Positions 21,901 to 31,231 of a stretch of 64,000 nucleotides of DNA are shown here, piece after piece. The first letter of the stretch is position 1. Every line of letters begins with the position of its first letter. Location: the IMG/VR virus record IMGVR_UViG_3300035670_011119, positions 1-64,000 of that record, one strand, 5' to 3'. The notes under the pieces are model-generated. The model worked only from the letters and a program-made list of their open reading frames with translations, was not told the DNA's origin and did no database searches. This stretch comes from a virus. A program made the translations under genes and the position numbers.

Positions 21901-22702
21901 ATATCCTGTACCAAATGCTTCCGGAGAGATACAAACCATTAATGGTAGAGCGGTTAGAGCAACAGGACAGACAAATCAAAACTATGTGGTTCCTGTTTAT
22001 AAAAATCAAATTTTTGTTAGAACAGACGAAGAGTCTGGTAATGAAAATAATCCTAATAATGTTTTAAATACTAATAATAAAGTTATTGTTAATAATCCCA
22101 CCGGAGAAGGATATGGATATTATACTGATCCGTATAGAGAAAGGACATTTGCTAAAGGATGGGCTCAAATGCCATCAACATGGCCTGTTGGTCCCATAGA
22201 TTTAAGATGGGATAGTTCCGCTAAAGTTTGGACTTTTGCTAGTGAATATAAAAATGTTTATATTTTATTAGAAGAAGATCTTACTACTAAAAATACTGTG
22301 GCCAGAGGAGAAATTATAGACAATGCTCAGGATATTGATAATAAAATACTAGCATTAAATTTTAGAAAAGCTGTGTTTGTTAAAGATAATATGGGAATTT
22401 ATGCTGCTCCAAAATCATCTATTATATATTGTGCTTACGATGAAGATGGTGGTTTTTATGAACCAGTATCTCAAAATTCTTTTGTCTCATCAGGTAATAT
22501 CATTAGTTCTAATACTGCAAATATGTATAAGCTATTTTATAGAAAGCGTCAATCTTTAGGTAATAATTTAGGATTAGCTAATGAACCAAATCAATATATT
22601 ACTAAATTTAGTAATCCATTAGGATTTAGGGCCGATCCTGGAAATATGGGATTATTTGCTTTTACTAAAGATGGATGGATATTACAATCTAATGGGAGAT
22701 AA
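15953..22702 (+). CDS. Giant baseplate/tail-hub-like protein with a DnaJ-like zinc knuckle
   Basis: This 2,249-residue protein starts at ATG 15953. The N-terminal 300 residues (TLFLGCSVVNFNANLGWGGE; later AVRFIFNDFEFAGIVTSWK) resemble hub domains of the gp27/T4-hub type: beta-rich, with a 'value-axis-response' strand pattern. The middle is a mosaic of beta-rich segments. Near the C-terminus, residues 1758-1765 read CRYCFGKG, a CxxCxGxG unit of the DnaJ zinc-finger type, and a second CxxC lies at 1806-1809 (CPFC), so a single zinc site is plausible. Residues about 1530-1600 include an arginine-rich helix (SRRRAIALQAAEVTNRRAAG). The size suggests fusion of several tail-tip modules. Hub role is an inference from fold-like features and gene order; the zinc knuckle is seen directly. 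Confidence 0.6.
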   Translation: MSDNVYNFPVEKRESTIVPPQPSVPLNNGTTQLTSQLPRGTITDEALLYTDQAIYQYGQHGPFNQTLFLGCSVVNFNANLGWGGEASSLTVSLVEDDTPHPNSPTWDQNNNAAVVSNALARTQPFYDLAARSTFRTVPPTTDFLTAAGAAPGIQHIPTTVPDLAINDPNISPDLHRNILLQEEHKKEHNDITNARLSVATPNRADFGKVYYDLQPTGDIIKRYWTGRDPGFVGESYDILGVAVRFIFNDFEFAGIVTSWKNNGGSGGKNLYTVEIKSFATLLKNTQLIIDYYPGTIFSQADSIPGPFTLLDKFGFPCSFIGDRVGPAQGVEALESEYTDDHFQGKIAEGGLPNVFNIYGYLQAVRGWGKSDISENGTLVKDVLLGIENLVNKSEPPSNNIVDKPLIIDARFSPYGRIVGKAPALIKQDGIYKDIPSATIRFLKDKYEIVDPLTHAFKGLKERDIAQAQLQSGSVTVAEQFLQDPQYAENRFNSTGGTMTLSKMGIIPTSNHVDTIHRQYYTLDLSALPSVPDDYTINGPIISVIDLIQNVCDANNFDYFIDFDPQTRNTIKVRTISRQKQPPNNYIAELIKNTENNNILTSYDYGIEFNDEATLRSMYIGAKQKRLLQLNSNFLSRKNNSLLFDPKVGDIFFHTVDDVRNTLRSPDHILYRNPAYSYYNEFNNIPPTLGSGTGCFVSTTLGTTYSYSDSTTAWNWGTNVGRGNYGHEIKYVNNSQDLNIKNSSEDVFKDLARSLFQVTGSEPIIVGSESEENIGNRPILTNYALWDDFICPYFGLDIDGTARKVYFDNTMQQIQVLCSVGDIQNILGFAITQALNLNTVTTKQEDDARLPSDPLVSGTDPSTFTGNDPRRTNREILTNLQQGETVATFHTKWNVRDRSYYDVSSKFLILENEIRAAMAGFESWVYYTFNKNFTTDLGVMLRYTMVSPTGLIVRESTVQENPPISSITNKGEPVVSMVFHGPDPHLIGDNAGDSPNSSASLMNDRVSDMLQKVHSYVKNIGDTYYGKQFMVKIPGLSISRDRPSTSNKQFDAIYRGVTANVEEFRGVGTLYSNYKPATDGAWEEPGNIIDNTILIGSVTGDFFTNEDGRFGAILGYKASYEFLNDTIPDETIYNATKPDNSQSSPPPISQRSVVLDKNNKVTNYTSFSSGNIPEGVRFSKVEDIKNAINSTLSASDQNEQSPSANPPSMAIILAQSSQPATGIDVIPNEWYPSLITSLSNSEFLYYPYNFGDSYPSVSQLADVTFANINHMQKTAYGYTVPASNTTLHEHLQYKLYAKASIEDNFIFIRTDEWLYNSSSTNNNPNYREPRAIVTLSSPVECNPVHIASKYVHHCLMLDSTLFKVRAAQVSIPIEVASPSRITGTLVGGLLPYNGGFSKAGDIITNATDHFLDALNAVDKDANKAVTMPIAPKAAMPGFAAVPLESQAAVYGPWINYPWMVRKDIFTHPDISENPNYIKDAIENLIGGLKVQVVEELCPWKYGSVKNLDMEAIARVENDSNYQITQEYGNVSIPGSPIYKLGDFLDRVSERTSGPIINSIRSNIGDGGVSTEYSLRTFTRKFGLFNKENASRAAQVGAERISRRRAIALQAAEVTNRRAAGLRSQNLNDAPTRDYNNPPLPESWRSSSELLVGHNDINVRMPLNLRNSPDQGVLAMSGMLNYDARWGFTPTTTGAYNIIDYPKIFSNTQILDNREALNQLESSYENTSFMSLDGLLSPISFYPTENFRTYHISKYPRKSCRYCFGKGKLKYNFGMAGLYNTITGLNAGGLSGVTPAQSQASSESSIDCPFCEAEEGKIARLLTGTKRGRVTPPFIMTTGLDPSGGVAGSNVHRTLGTVINYSTLNPVVLTYGEFSNFQNRQSDDNTANSIRMVGLSTVPPNKASDSLNQMYASDNRLYKSHLDYDQLYLDKIKELHAIPPNKRSSNINKLIQKLPENITPFSNNARFFGLRGPIMVHGWGYDTEGYPVPNASGEIQTINGRAVRATGQTNQNYVVPVYKNQIFVRTDEESGNENNPNNVLNTNNKVIVNNPTGEGYGYYTDPYRERTFAKGWAQMPSTWPVGPIDLRWDSSAKVWTFASEYKNVYILLEEDLTTKNTVARGEIIDNAQDIDNKILALNFRKAVFVKDNMGIYAAPKSSIIYCAYDEDGGFYEPVSQNSFVSSGNIISSNTANMYKLFYRKRQSLGNNLGLANEPNQYITKFSNPLGFRADPGNMGLFAFTKDGWILQSNGR

Positions 22703-22704
22703 TA

Positions 22705-25700
22705 ATGTCAAATTTAGACTGTAATATATTTCAGGCATCCTTTGTCCAAAAAGCTCCGGAAATTGACAAATGGAATCTACAGTTAGGCTGGCTAAAATCT
22801 TTAATTCCAGCTTTCAATAATAAAACTAGTGGAGTTTGGCAGCCAATCGTAATATCTAGGAGTAATAGTAATTCTATAGAATATGGTAAATTATTAAGTA
22901 ATCCATATAATACTGAAGATCAACGAATGGTTCCGTGCAATTGTAGTACCGGCACCGCCGTTGTAGCAAGGAATGTTCAGCAAAAAATTGCTTTATTCGG
23001 AACCTATTTGGGTAACGAACCAGAAGATGGTATTTTTTGTAATTATTGCGAAAGCATTCGTGTAGAAGATCCAAAATATAATAATTGTATTGTGTATGTT
23101 GATTATATTCCCAGAGAGCCAGGCATAGCTCGTAAAAGACTAACATGGCCAATAGATGAGGAAGCGGCCGAATCCGACGGCGATCCTACGATTTTTCAAC
23201 CTAGTTGTTGTAAAGGAGGCTGTGATACCAGAGCGCTAACAGATGATCTAACTCCAAAAATTCCTTATCTATATACTAATTATCATTATAATTTTAGAGA
23301 TTTTAAGCATCATAAACAATTTCCAGCTATTATTAATCCTGGTCTTGGATATGAAAAATTTGGTACATATAATGGTAAATATGATGATATTACTGTAAAT
23401 AATATGAATTTACATATAGACTGGGTTTTGGAGCCTAGAATAGGAGAAATACAACCACCTCAAAACCATGCGAATACTCATCATGATAACATGTATTCTC
23501 ATAAAAAATCTTATAAAAACTATCTAATGCAGAATAAAACATGTGGTAATTTCATTTTAACAAAAGTTAATACGTCCGATCCTGGCTCAATATCAGAATT
23601 ACAATCACAAAAAATGCCTAAAATTAGTGGTATCCATTTGGGCTCTGGCATTTCCGCTCATCCGTCTATGCCGATAACAAAATTGATACCAGCGGTAGAT
23701 AAATTTACAATACCGTATGGTATCAGAGATTCTACTCACTGGAATATTTTCTTAAAAGAACCATTTGATAAAGAGGGTGGTTTATGGAAATGGAATATTA
23801 GTTCCGGAATTATAGGTTGGTATAGATATTATGACAAAGACCGAACAAATGATACCAGACCTATTCCTCAAATAGATCTATATATTAGTGACGGAGATGT
23901 GTTCTTTGCTACTAATGATGGACCAGAACCACTCGCCATGCCGGGATCGGATAGTAATTGTTCGCCAAAGTCATGTCCATCCGGTTTAAAACTAACTAAT
24001 TATACTAATTTAAGCGCATCTGGTATGACTGTTGTGCCTAGTGGATCAGAGTTTATATATATATCACAAAATTTATATGCTCAAACATATAAATATATGA
24101 ATAAAATTATGAATATATATAAAAAACAATCCTCGTCTTTAATATATAAAGATATATTATATTCTGCTGCTATTTTATCAACAGGCCCTGTGTTTGATGA
24201 TATTACAGTAGATTTATATACTACTGGTAATTATTCTCAAGAAGCAAGAGAAGAATTTGTTAATCTTATAAATACAAGACCTGAAAATACAGGCACAATA
24301 ACACTACAACAAGTTAACTCCTACTATTCCAGTGATCAGCCAAGAGATATCTATGGTAGAAATGCTGATTTGGTAATGAAACTTACTAATAAGCCTATGC
24401 CATCATATAATGATTTAAATATTATACAAACTACAGGCGATCTAGTAAATACCTTAATTCATAAGTATGGAGGATATTTATGGTTAAATAAAGATTCAAC
24501 AGGTAGCGTATCGATTAATAAAAAAGTTTATCCGAATCTTGCAATGGATATTAATTTTGAACCAGTTATCAAACATAGTGATACATTTAATGCTGCTGCA
24601 CCACGTAACAGGCTAGATTGTTCATCCACTATTAGAGGAACTACTAAAGTATTTTCTTATGATCAAAAATTTAATATTAGCAATGCTACGATAAGTAGTC
24701 GTATTTTAGATCAGGGATTAGTTTATAATGCACTATGCGATACTGGGACGGGAAGACCAGTATCCACAATTACTGATGTTGCTAATACCATGAGCGTTTT
24801 TGCTAATGATCAAAGAATACACACCCAAGCTATGTGGGAGTCTCAAACAAGATTTGAAGATATTTATTCCAGATTCCCTTCTGTATCATCTACTTTGGAT
24901 CCAACATTTCAAAATTTACAATTTGCCCAAGATTCGTGGGATGATGCTAATGTATACTTTTTGGCTCCAGATAGGCAATATAGACATAAAAGAACCTACA
25001 ATGCTATCATAGGACATCCGGCCATAGATCTTGTAGCATTTCATAGAGATGGTGGGTTTTACTACGACAGCTCGGCCCTTAATAAATATCCTGGTACTGG
25101 TACTGTTGCTTTTATTAAAAATTTTCGCATAAATAATAGAAAAACATCACCATTTGTGGAATTTAAAACATATGATGTTGGATTAAAATTTTATGATATA
25201 GATATATATAAACTTAGAGATCCAGATAATTTATCTTGTAGCACTATGCCATTAGATCAGTCTTGTAAGTGCTGGGATTTGGATATAGTACAAAGCTATC
25301 CATATAAATGTAATAATAATGGTCCTGTTGTTTTAGAAACACCAGACTTATACACTCCTTACTTATCAACAGCTTCCAATCCTATAAAAGCATATGGAGG
25401 ATTTCCAGCTGAAAAGGTTCAAGATCTTTTGGGAGATTTTAGATTTCCAAATCATCCTGGTATTGGTTCTAATTTAAATTTTACTAATAAAGTTCTTGAT
25501 CCTGTGAATAGTTTTGGTTGTAAATATACTGCTGGTATCACACTATATACTCTTACAAATACCACATGGGAAGTTAGATTGCCCGATTGGGATTTAAATG
25601 ATGCTGATGTATGGGTTTATGCTTCTGATGGAGATATTTTTAGTAATAGAAATGCTACATTATTAATTATTAATGGAATAGAAGTTCATCCTAATACTCA

Positions 25701-28700
25701 GGTTAATCTTGGTAAAATTAGTAGAGACTTAACTATTGTAGCTAGAAATATTTTTCTAGATGCTATTTTTAGAGATAATCATCCTTCTTTATATAGTCCT
25801 AATATTTTTCCATGCTCTCGCGAAAGAGGATCAGTATCCAGTATTTTAGGTCAAGTTAGATTAACTACCGTTATATTTGGTAGAGTTCCATCACAATCTA
25901 AAGTAGTCTTCTCTTTGCCCTCTATATCTAAAATGACCAGTATAAGTGCCGCTAAGTTTGATCCAAATAGTGGAATCATAGGAGGTGAACAAGGATCTAC
26001 TCTGGAACTTAAAAATAATGGAATGTTTACTTTTGGATATGACGATAGGACATTTAATGGATCTGTTGACTATAATACTTCCCATAAAACTTATTCCGGA
26101 GTAATATCTTTAAATGAAGCATTTAGACTACAAACATTATTAGAATTATTAGATAATACTAAAAAATTAAGATTATATGTTAAATTAAATAATAGTTGGT
26201 ATGAATATCAAGATCATAGAACATTTGGTTATTATAACAAAAATATTGATGAACAGTATATAGGCTGGCCATCTATATTTTCCGAAAATCATCTGACAAA
26301 TGTTGAGCAGTCTATTGGTCCTTTTATACCAGCAATTCCAAAAGTTCCTCTGGAAATGGTATATGTGTTTAACGATCTTGGTGCTCAGTCAGCAAGTATA
26401 CCTAAAGATTACTATCCATATTTATCGTTTGCTTTTTTTAGAAATACACAAGATAAGAAAACTATCTATATACCAGGATCAAGAGCCTATTTTGCATTAC
26501 TAGATAATGATAGTAAAGATACTATAAATAATGAAGATTTTATAGACTATACACACGAATCTTATTCTAGTTATATTGCACATTCGTTAAAAGTTTCTAT
26601 ACCAATAGAGATTAAACAAGATAATAATTCTCCCTTACAACCCAATAATATTATAGAAAAAAGTATAGTTGTTAATCCTAAACTATTTGTTAGTGGACAA
26701 ATTAATCTTCCATTAATAAATAATGTATATAATAATATTTATACAAAGTTAAAATTGTCTACTGATTTACCGGGTAGTGTCATCAATGGCTCTTTTTCTG
26801 TCACTGGGGTTAATAGTGATCAACAATTATATAGTTTGACTTCTTTTGCATCTGTTCCTGTTATAAATGCGCAAGATACCAATATTATTAGTTTATTCGG
26901 TAATACTGGCTCTATAGATATTAGCGCATTGTCTAAGTTTTCTTCTTTGTGGTCAGATAAGTATTATTTATCAAATATAGATATACTAAATAGTCCATTT
27001 ATAAGTAATGCTATTAATCAAGCATATGCTCCATATATATATGATAATCTTTTATCTCATTTAATAGCAAATAATTTGGTAAAATCACAATATAGAATTA
27101 GTAACAGTGGAACGAGCGTACCATCTGGCACAATGATGTGGCGCGTTCAAGCTCAAGGAAACAACAGTCCTTCACCAGCTGCAACAAAAATAATTTCGAC
27201 TACTGGAACCGGACTATCCTACTATATTCATAGACCATTTAGTCTTAATGATAATTTTAATTTTGATCACATAGCTAGAGTTAATGATAAATATGATGGT
27301 TCGGCATCAAAATATAATCTATATAAAAATCAAAATGGACTTATAGATATAAATTTAGTTTCGCCATTAGTTAGTAACGAGGAAGAAGAAGAAGAACCAG
27401 ATACTTTTATCGATGCTTTAACACTATATAATAGTACAAGTAATATTAGATACCCTTTTGGTATTTTACAAATTAGCGGTCTTCATAAGCCAACATATTT
27501 TACTCCTCCAACAGGAGTCGTTTTTGATAAAGTTCCTTTCTTTTTGGATTTGAATCCTAAGTTTTTCTTAAAGCCAGTACCGGTACCAGCTGATGATAAT
27601 ATTTCTATTTATAGTAATAATTTTGCAATAAATGATCCTTATGATGTTTATGCTGGAATCAGAATAGAGTCCAGCATAGATCCTAATGCGGATATATCAG
27701 AATGTACAAATATTATTACTCCAAATATTGGAGTGCCGCCAATATTAGATGGTGGTGGTCCTTTTGATTGGTCAAAATTTAGTAGAGCTATAACTTATGG
27801 TAATCCTTATACAACTTATGATATTATTTGCGATATTGATAAAGGAGAACCTTGTTACAAACCTCCGCTTGGCAGCGCGGGATTGAAAACCACATCAATA
27901 GGTAAATTTAATATCATTTCTAAATACTATAATTATAGCTATAAATATAAAAATATAAGCGAATTACCAAATGAAAATATAGAAATAGCATTTGGAATCG
28001 ATGCTGGAATATATACTAGTATAGGATCTAATAAAAGCATACCTCAGGTTGTAAGAGCCAAGTTTGAAACCTATTCGCCATTATTTCCTGATATTAATTT
28101 ATTGGGGAATACTTCTTGTATTGCTGGTCAGTCGTTTGTTCCGTTAGAAAGAAATTTACGATCTTGGGACAGTACGTTTCAATCTGAAATATCAAGTCAT
28201 TTAATTGATAATCTTACTATAGATACTTGGGCAAATGAACTAATATTTAGAACACTATATGGATCAAAAGAAGATGTTGGATTTAATGATATTTCTAAAA
28301 AATCATCTCAGAATCTTATTAGTAGAACTAGTATTTTAGATAATCTTATAAATAATGCTGATAGTAGTTTACAATATTTATATGATAGTATTCCTATGGA
28401 TTATGATACTGCATCTACAGCAGAAAATATTACAATCAATGGAGCTATTAGTATTTATGGTAAGGGTACTGTTGGAGATAACATCCAGTTCTATTATAAT
28501 GATGAATTATTTAATATAAGAATAACAGAAGATGACCAGGCCGTATATGCAGAATGTAGAGAGTTGGAAGCTAAGGGGATGCTATTTGAAAAATTTAGTA
28601 GAAGCGTTTCATATTTTCTAAGAGAGGCTGGCTCTAATGCTAGCAGTATTATAGGAGACGGAACTTCTGAAAATGTTGTGGGAACCTGTAGAAGTGCGGG

Positions 28701-30756
28701 AAGTACTAGCGTTGGTGTTCAGTGTGCTTGTGGAGGAGAAAATACTTTTACTCAGCTTCTTGGACCAACATGTAATCCTGGTGCTTTATTTGTGGAGTGT
28801 CCTATAAACTGTTTAGATGTTTCTAATGATTTTTATCCACCTCCAATAGCTGGTGGATTGCCATCTTTTTCTACAGAGCCGTGTACGGCATTTCCTATTA
28901 AAGATAAAAATTCTAATGAACATAGCGGACCAGTAGATAATGGATGGACAAGATATGGTATTAGTAATGGTTTTAATAATCCTGTCGGTGGAGAAAGTGT
29001 AGGGCTTGAGTGTGGCGCATGGGATGCTAGTTTTGGTAGAGGAACTTCCTGTTGCGGAGATGCTGATACTGGACGAGCAGTTATTAGTTATAGTATAACA
29101 AATTGTCATTATACATTCACTATGATAGGCCGAGTATTAAATGGCATAATAGGAGGTGCGACTCTTAATTTTACAAATTCTCCGGTTGGAGGATGTTATA
29201 TTCCACAATATGATAATGTAGTAATACCGTTTAATCCTGGGATTAGTGCTCCAGCACTATGCGATTGTAATCGTCCGGATTCGGAGCCATGCTCTCTTGG
29301 AATGAGACAAGTTGATTGCGAAGCATACTCTACACAATGTGCTATTGTAGGGCCAGAAAACCCAGATCTTTATGCAGCATGTGCATTTGCTGCATATGAT
29401 CCATGCTGCAAACAATGGTGCGGCGGGGCTACTTTTCCACAAAGACAATGTTTGTGTCTCTATCAAAATGAAGAAAAACAAACAGAATATTTTACATTTA
29501 CAACCACAAGCAATCCCGGAGTTACATACGAAGTTGTAGAAACAACTAATACTGGACCTTCTGATAGCGGATACACTGCTGATTGTAATAAAATGATAGC
29601 TACTATTGTTTATGATAATGAAATACTAAGAATTAATGTTGGTGCTAAAATTGTTAGAAATAATGTCATTTTAACTAATGGTGGTAACTGTGGAGCGAGA
29701 CCCATCTCTTCTTGCCCTAAAATTAAGATAGTTTTGCCAGATGATACATATGGAGCATATCAAAACACAGATTCGTCGTGTGAAAAATGTTCTAAAAAAA
29801 GAAATATTATTGAAATTACAGAATCTCCTTCTTTTGAAACAACAACAGAAACTAAATATTGCATATTAGGTATATTTTCTTGGGTATCTCCAGTACAAAA
29901 TGATATCACTTCTGGATTTTCTTGTGGAGAATTCGGATTGGCAAGTATTTGGGTATCTACTAGTGAATTTACTCCAGAATTTATGGCCAGGTCTAGCCAA
30001 CCACACTATATAAGTAGTAGAATAAGAGAATGTGGTAAGCCCTTAGATAATTATCAGCTAGGAGGAACGTCTTATTCTGCATGGAGTTATTTTTTACCAT
30101 CAGCAGCTGTTGCTAGAAACTCTTTAGAAACTCCGGAAGGATCGGCTTGTGCAATAAATCCAGCATTATCTGATGTTAAGCTGGTGAGTGTGGATCCGGT
30201 TATGAGTAATGGTGAGTCAGCATCTGCTGCTATAGAAGCATGGAAAGCTAATATGGCAGAAGCATTCGCAACACAACATTTCTGTTTTAATAGCGATAAC
30301 TTTAATGAAGATGATTTAATAGAAGGACCAATTCCTGGTTCTTGCTCTCTTAATTTTGCTGGAGGTAGTTGGCCAGCATATGCTGTGAGAACTAGCAGAA
30401 CCTATAAACAGGAAGGTAATAATAATGCATCCTGGGAATATGATTCCGAGGCTAGACAAACTAGTGCAAATTTTCAGGTAGCTTATGTTTCATATTCATA
30501 TAAAAGGCCAGTTAGTGTACAAGATAAATTTATAGAAGTATATTCTCCAGAGATTACTGTTGGAGAGTGCAATACTTTTTTTGGAGCTACTCCAAAAAAT
30601 GCGTTATGTGCATCAACAGCATATAATATTAAAGAAATATTTAAGAGCACAGAAACTATTGATAGTAATTGCCCAACCGATCCTCAGTGCTATGATAGTA
30701 CTAGAGGATGCGCTCCAAGGAACTATTGTTGTGGGACACCATACGCAAGAGGTTAG
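22705..30756 (+). CDS. Giant tail-tip protein with cysteine-rich C-terminal region
   Basis: This 2,683-residue protein starts at ATG 22705, two bases after the previous stop, with GGGAG upstream. No family is recognised. The N-terminal 250 residues include paired cysteines (CNCSTG, FCNYC, SCCKGGC). The central 1,500 residues look beta-rich with many aromatic residues. A short acidic run of six Glu lies near 27380. From about residue 1995 to the end I count about 41 cysteines in some 690 residues, including several CC and CxC pairs; the last residues contain CAPRNYCC. Such density suggests disulfide- or metal-stabilised modules exposed outside the cell, unusual for phage tails. The position at the end of the tail operon suggests a tip or receptor-binding protein. 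Function beyond virion structure is not supported. Confidence 0.55.
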   Translation: MSNLDCNIFQASFVQKAPEIDKWNLQLGWLKSLIPAFNNKTSGVWQPIVISRSNSNSIEYGKLLSNPYNTEDQRMVPCNCSTGTAVVARNVQQKIALFGTYLGNEPEDGIFCNYCESIRVEDPKYNNCIVYVDYIPREPGIARKRLTWPIDEEAAESDGDPTIFQPSCCKGGCDTRALTDDLTPKIPYLYTNYHYNFRDFKHHKQFPAIINPGLGYEKFGTYNGKYDDITVNNMNLHIDWVLEPRIGEIQPPQNHANTHHDNMYSHKKSYKNYLMQNKTCGNFILTKVNTSDPGSISELQSQKMPKISGIHLGSGISAHPSMPITKLIPAVDKFTIPYGIRDSTHWNIFLKEPFDKEGGLWKWNISSGIIGWYRYYDKDRTNDTRPIPQIDLYISDGDVFFATNDGPEPLAMPGSDSNCSPKSCPSGLKLTNYTNLSASGMTVVPSGSEFIYISQNLYAQTYKYMNKIMNIYKKQSSSLIYKDILYSAAILSTGPVFDDITVDLYTTGNYSQEAREEFVNLINTRPENTGTITLQQVNSYYSSDQPRDIYGRNADLVMKLTNKPMPSYNDLNIIQTTGDLVNTLIHKYGGYLWLNKDSTGSVSINKKVYPNLAMDINFEPVIKHSDTFNAAAPRNRLDCSSTIRGTTKVFSYDQKFNISNATISSRILDQGLVYNALCDTGTGRPVSTITDVANTMSVFANDQRIHTQAMWESQTRFEDIYSRFPSVSSTLDPTFQNLQFAQDSWDDANVYFLAPDRQYRHKRTYNAIIGHPAIDLVAFHRDGGFYYDSSALNKYPGTGTVAFIKNFRINNRKTSPFVEFKTYDVGLKFYDIDIYKLRDPDNLSCSTMPLDQSCKCWDLDIVQSYPYKCNNNGPVVLETPDLYTPYLSTASNPIKAYGGFPAEKVQDLLGDFRFPNHPGIGSNLNFTNKVLDPVNSFGCKYTAGITLYTLTNTTWEVRLPDWDLNDADVWVYASDGDIFSNRNATLLIINGIEVHPNTQVNLGKISRDLTIVARNIFLDAIFRDNHPSLYSPNIFPCSRERGSVSSILGQVRLTTVIFGRVPSQSKVVFSLPSISKMTSISAAKFDPNSGIIGGEQGSTLELKNNGMFTFGYDDRTFNGSVDYNTSHKTYSGVISLNEAFRLQTLLELLDNTKKLRLYVKLNNSWYEYQDHRTFGYYNKNIDEQYIGWPSIFSENHLTNVEQSIGPFIPAIPKVPLEMVYVFNDLGAQSASIPKDYYPYLSFAFFRNTQDKKTIYIPGSRAYFALLDNDSKDTINNEDFIDYTHESYSSYIAHSLKVSIPIEIKQDNNSPLQPNNIIEKSIVVNPKLFVSGQINLPLINNVYNNIYTKLKLSTDLPGSVINGSFSVTGVNSDQQLYSLTSFASVPVINAQDTNIISLFGNTGSIDISALSKFSSLWSDKYYLSNIDILNSPFISNAINQAYAPYIYDNLLSHLIANNLVKSQYRISNSGTSVPSGTMMWRVQAQGNNSPSPAATKIISTTGTGLSYYIHRPFSLNDNFNFDHIARVNDKYDGSASKYNLYKNQNGLIDINLVSPLVSNEEEEEEPDTFIDALTLYNSTSNIRYPFGILQISGLHKPTYFTPPTGVVFDKVPFFLDLNPKFFLKPVPVPADDNISIYSNNFAINDPYDVYAGIRIESSIDPNADISECTNIITPNIGVPPILDGGGPFDWSKFSRAITYGNPYTTYDIICDIDKGEPCYKPPLGSAGLKTTSIGKFNIISKYYNYSYKYKNISELPNENIEIAFGIDAGIYTSIGSNKSIPQVVRAKFETYSPLFPDINLLGNTSCIAGQSFVPLERNLRSWDSTFQSEISSHLIDNLTIDTWANELIFRTLYGSKEDVGFNDISKKSSQNLISRTSILDNLINNADSSLQYLYDSIPMDYDTASTAENITINGAISIYGKGTVGDNIQFYYNDELFNIRITEDDQAVYAECRELEAKGMLFEKFSRSVSYFLREAGSNASSIIGDGTSENVVGTCRSAGSTSVGVQCACGGENTFTQLLGPTCNPGALFVECPINCLDVSNDFYPPPIAGGLPSFSTEPCTAFPIKDKNSNEHSGPVDNGWTRYGISNGFNNPVGGESVGLECGAWDASFGRGTSCCGDADTGRAVISYSITNCHYTFTMIGRVLNGIIGGATLNFTNSPVGGCYIPQYDNVVIPFNPGISAPALCDCNRPDSEPCSLGMRQVDCEAYSTQCAIVGPENPDLYAACAFAAYDPCCKQWCGGATFPQRQCLCLYQNEEKQTEYFTFTTTSNPGVTYEVVETTNTGPSDSGYTADCNKMIATIVYDNEILRINVGAKIVRNNVILTNGGNCGARPISSCPKIKIVLPDDTYGAYQNTDSSCEKCSKKRNIIEITESPSFETTTETKYCILGIFSWVSPVQNDITSGFSCGEFGLASIWVSTSEFTPEFMARSSQPHYISSRIRECGKPLDNYQLGGTSYSAWSYFLPSAAVARNSLETPEGSACAINPALSDVKLVSVDPVMSNGESASAAIEAWKANMAEAFATQHFCFNSDNFNEDDLIEGPIPGSCSLNFAGGSWPAYAVRTSRTYKQEGNNNASWEYDSEARQTSANFQVAYVSYSYKRPVSVQDKFIEVYSPEITVGECNTFFGATPKNALCASTAYNIKEIFKSTETIDSNCPTDPQCYDSTRGCAPRNYCCGTPYARG

Positions 30757-30758
30757 TT

Positions 30759-31226
30759 ATGAACATGTTTTGTGAGTTTCAAGATACTAATTTAACCTAT
30801 AATAATAAAAAAATATATCAATGTAAATATTGTAATATAAAATTAACTCTAGATAATATTGATACTAGAGTTTTATGTTTTAAAAAACAAGAAGCTTTAT
30901 CAGATTTTGTTAATCCGCATCTATCAAAACCAATAGATAATATAGATAGTATTGAAAGTGTTTTAGAAATAGCTAGACAACAAGCTTATGACAAAGCTAA
31001 TATAGACAACTCTATATTTGCTAATTCTGGACAACCACAGCAAGATAATCTGTGTTCAAAAGAACAAATAGAATATAGAATGTCTATATGTAACAGTTGC
31101 GAATACTTTAAAGAAAACTCTTGCTTACTGTGCGGCTGCACAGTAGTAAGAGAAAGAAACTACAACAATAAGTTGGCCCAAAAGAATCAACATTGTCCAA
31201 TTATGAAATGGAAAGAAATTAAATAG
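30759..31226 (+). CDS. Small cysteine-rich zinc-binding-like protein
   Basis: The best start is ATG 30759, preceded by AAGAGG and only 2 bases after the preceding stop; the reading frame stays open upstream into the previous gene but that start would lack spacing. The 155-residue product has an N-terminal CxxC (CKYC) and a C-terminal module with CNSCEYF, CLLCGC and CP before a tryptophan. That C-terminal pattern occurs in small phage proteins of unknown function and probably binds zinc. It is the last right-pointing gene and abuts the convergent left-pointing operon with a 5-base gap. Role unknown. Confidence 0.65.
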   Translation: MNMFCEFQDTNLTYNNKKIYQCKYCNIKLTLDNIDTRVLCFKKQEALSDFVNPHLSKPIDNIDSIESVLEIARQQAYDKANIDNSIFANSGQPQQDNLCSKEQIEYRMSICNSCEYFKENSCLLCGCTVVRERNYNNKLAQKNQHCPIMKWKEIK

Positions 31227-31231
31227 TACTT

